Shown: positions 13,716 through 15,342 of the stretch, piece after piece | How the letters are laid out: each line of letters opens with the position of its first letter | Position numbering within the stretch: position 1 is the first letter of the stretch | Assembly (NCBI GenBank): GCA_902766875.1 | Contig: CACXFI010000067.1 | Coordinates: forward strand, 1-15,342 | Source of the DNA: an uncultured Erysipelotrichaceae bacterium | GTDB taxonomy: Bacteria; Bacillota_I; Bacilli_A; RF39; UBA660 | Reading direction: 5' to 3' | Length of the DNA: 15,342 bases | Made by a program: the position numbers and the translations under genes | The notes under the pieces: generated by a model | Told to the model about the DNA's origin: nothing | The model's database searches: none | Seen by the model: only the letters and a program-made list of their open reading frames with translations

Positions 13716-14291
13716 TTATTTATTTTCCTTAGATAAATACCATATAAGTAAAGATCCTATAAAATTACCTAATATACAGATAATTATAGAATAGTGGAAT
13801 GTTCTAGCTACTCCCATTGTAATTATATTAGCTATACAGTGTTGAAATCCACAGAATATAAATAAAGGTATTCCAAATATTATACCAAGTGGTGTATTCT
13901 TTCTATACATATATACAGCTATATACATAATAACCCCACATAGTATAGATTTAATAAAGAAAGATATTGATATATCCCAACTACTAACTTTAGTAATAGC
14001 ATTCTTAAATACATCTACATCAGTTACAGAAAATATAAGTCCTATCAAATATCCAGCTAAAAGATTAATTATTAATATCATTAATAAATCTACTAACTTT
14101 ATTTTATCTTGGATTAAGAATCCACACTTCCCAGTAAATAAATTAAGTCCCATATAACATACTCCTAATAATCCTAAAGCAAATAATACCGGGCCTAAAG
14201 GATTACCTAATTTTAATAATGCATAATCTCCTAATGCTATAAGTATAGATGCCGCTATACTCTTATTAATTAATTCTAACTTCTTTTTCAT
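13716..14291 (-). CDS. Short formate/nitrite transporter (FNT) family protein
   Basis: A 191-residue membrane protein with six hydrophobic helices in the FNT pattern. L-F-T-G-K at 51-55 corresponds to the usual FTGN after helix 2, and G-F-Q-H-C-I-A-N at 148-155 to the GFEHxxAN segment holding the pore His (H151 here). FNT channels conduct formate, nitrite, hydrosulfide or lactate as pentamers. This one is short (families usually have 250-280 residues), with a trimmed N-terminus and loops, and it has Gln where Glu is usual. The start has a good AAAGGAG site. TGTTATACT at 14319-14311 might be its -10. It is coupled to the following GNAT. Confidence 0.75.
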   Translation of the reverse strand: MKKKLELINKSIAASILIALGDYALLKLGNPLGPVLFALGLLGVCYMGLNLFTGKCGFLIQDKIKLVDLLMILIINLLAGYLIGLIFSVTDVDVFKNAITKVSSWDISISFFIKSILCGVIMYIAVYMYRKNTPLGIIFGIPLFIFCGFQHCIANIITMGVARTFHYSIIICILGNFIGSLLIWYLSKENK

Positions 14292-14362
14292 ATCTTACTC
14301 CTTTTAAATAAGTATAACATATTAATAATTATTATTTATCTAATTTTACAACAAGATAATAT

Positions 14363-15238
14363 CTAATTACTCATCATAAGCCTAATAGTAGAAGCTACCG
14401 GTATATAAGAATTAGCATTAGGTGACATTTCTATTACCCTACTACCTATTCCTTCTATTTCTACTTGAAAAGATTTTAATTTTTTCTTAGCTTCAGCACT
14501 AGATAAACCTATAACATCAGGTACTCTATCATATTTAGTATCATACCATAAAAATTCCTTTTCTAATCCACCTTCTTGTTTTTCTATATCTAAAGCTGCT
14601 ATTGAATCTTCAAGTATTGCTCTTGCAATAGGTGCAGTAGTAGTACCACCATATTGAACAACACCTTTAGGATTATCTATAGCAACATATACTACTACCT
14701 TAGGATCATTAGCAGGTAAAAATCCAATAAAAGATAATATATAATTACCTACCATATATCTCCCATCTTTAACTTTTTGAGCAGTACCAGTTTTACCACC
14801 TACTCTATAACCTTCTATATAAGCATTTCTTCCACTACCATTAGCAACAACACTCTCCAGTGCCATTCTAACTGTATTACTAGTATCACTACTTATAACC
14901 ATCCCTTTACTCTTAGGTTTATTTTCTAATATTATCTCCCCAGTTTCAGGTTCTACTATTCTCTTAACTATATATGGAGTATATAAAGTACCACCATTTA
15001 CTGTAGCACTAACAGCAGCTACTTGTTGAATAGCAGTAACACTAACACCTTGTCCAAAAGCCGTAGTAGCAAGTTCTACAGGCCCCACATTAGGTAAAGA
15101 AAATAATATTCCTTTACTTTCCCCATTCAAGTCTATCCCTGTTTTTTTGCCATATCCAAACTTATCAATATATTTAAATAATCTTTCTTTACCTAACCTA
15201 TTGCCTAATTCTACAAACCCCGGATTGCTTTGTGTCAA
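14363..15238 (-). CDS. C-terminal part of a class B PBP with a PASTA domain
   Basis: The back half of an FtsI/SpoVD-type transpeptidase that crosslinks peptidoglycan. From about base 15229 leftward the protein reads S-N-P-G-F-V-E-L-G-N, then G-I-D-L-N-G-E, the K-T-G motif at residues 149-151 (counting from base 15238) and a single C-terminal PASTA domain (about 236-291, starting R-V-P-D-V-I-G-L). A C-terminal PASTA domain is typical of SpoVD and of some Bacillota FtsI proteins. Upstream of 15229 the homology stops: the SxxK nucleophile is absent and the SxN motif is broken (T-Q-S-N in place of the usual S-x-N). The last 112 bases carry a PBP-like peptide in another frame. The apparent TTG start at 15238 is an artefact of this break. 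FtsI and SpoVD cannot be separated here. Confidence 0.85.
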   Translation of the reverse strand: MTQSNPGFVELGNRLGKERLFKYIDKFGYGKKTGIDLNGESKGILFSLPNVGPVELATTAFGQGVSVTAIQQVAAVSATVNGGTLYTPYIVKRIVEPETGEIILENKPKSKGMVISSDTSNTVRMALESVVANGSGRNAYIEGYRVGGKTGTAQKVKDGRYMVGNYILSFIGFLPANDPKVVVYVAIDNPKGVVQYGGTTTAPIARAILEDSIAALDIEKQEGGLEKEFLWYDTKYDRVPDVIGLSSAEAKKKLKSFQVEIEGIGSRVIEMSPNANSYIPVASTIRLMMSN

Positions 15239-15342
15239 TACACGAACACTCCAAGCCCTTATAATTACTGCGATTAGCCATTGTCTTAAGTGACTCTTCC
15301 TTAAGATTATTTTTATTATTCATATCTAAATCTATATCAATA

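Noticed and set aside
1..15342. Insertion sequences, CRISPR arrays, tRNA or rRNA genes, attachment sites
   Set aside because: No transposase, integrase, terminal repeats, spaced direct repeats or RNA gene signatures were seen on either strand.

Overview
The window is about three-quarters A+T, densely packed, and reads with the standard bacterial code: TGA acts as a stop at the ends of the TspO and Y-family polymerase genes. Ribosome binding sites are strong (AGGAGG, AAAGGAG, or AGGTGAT just before ATG). Promoters follow a TTGATA/TTGACA plus TGnTATAAT pattern. A spoVID-ysxE pair, in the order known from Bacillus, points to an endospore-forming Bacillota, most likely class Bacilli. The extreme A+T content suggests one of the uncultured, host-associated, low-GC lineages. 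That placement is inference; there is no rRNA or tRNA in the window.

Layout. 1-53: start of an unknown minus-strand gene with a good promoter. 182-382: small plus-strand membrane ORF. 347-1886: spore coat genes spoVID-ysxE (minus). 1979-4491 (plus): an unknown coil/membrane/coil protein, YigZ, a TetR regulator broken by a one-base frameshift, and TspO. Everything to the right of 4495 is on the minus strand. Read in the direction of transcription from the right edge it runs: C-terminal part of a class B penicillin-binding protein with a PASTA domain (disrupted at the edge), a short formate/nitrite-transporter-like protein, a GNAT, an SOS-type Y-family DNA polymerase with YolD, a RhuM-Doc/Fic fusion, a structured leader with a 34-codon ORF, an ABC exporter, a second GNAT, a small membrane protein, mraY, ftsW/spoVE and ygjV.

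Functional picture. The right-hand penicillin-binding protein, MraY and the SEDS glycosyltransferase are cell-wall (dcw-type) genes. Here they are separated by about 7 kb of stress and accessory genes: mutagenic repair, an orphan toxin-like protein, an exporter and acetyltransferases. Most units have their own promoter and a hairpin terminator, often with the stop codon inside the hairpin.

The most striking element lies between the RhuM-Doc gene and the ABC exporter (10021-10232). A near-consensus promoter drives a 34-codon ORF whose start region can pair over 12 bp with its own 3' end. The middle of the ORF carries an 8-nt exact complement to the 5' arm of a terminator-like hairpin just ahead of the ABC gene. 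This is the architecture of ribosome-controlled transcription attenuation and suggests an inducible exporter. It is inferred from sequence complementarity alone.
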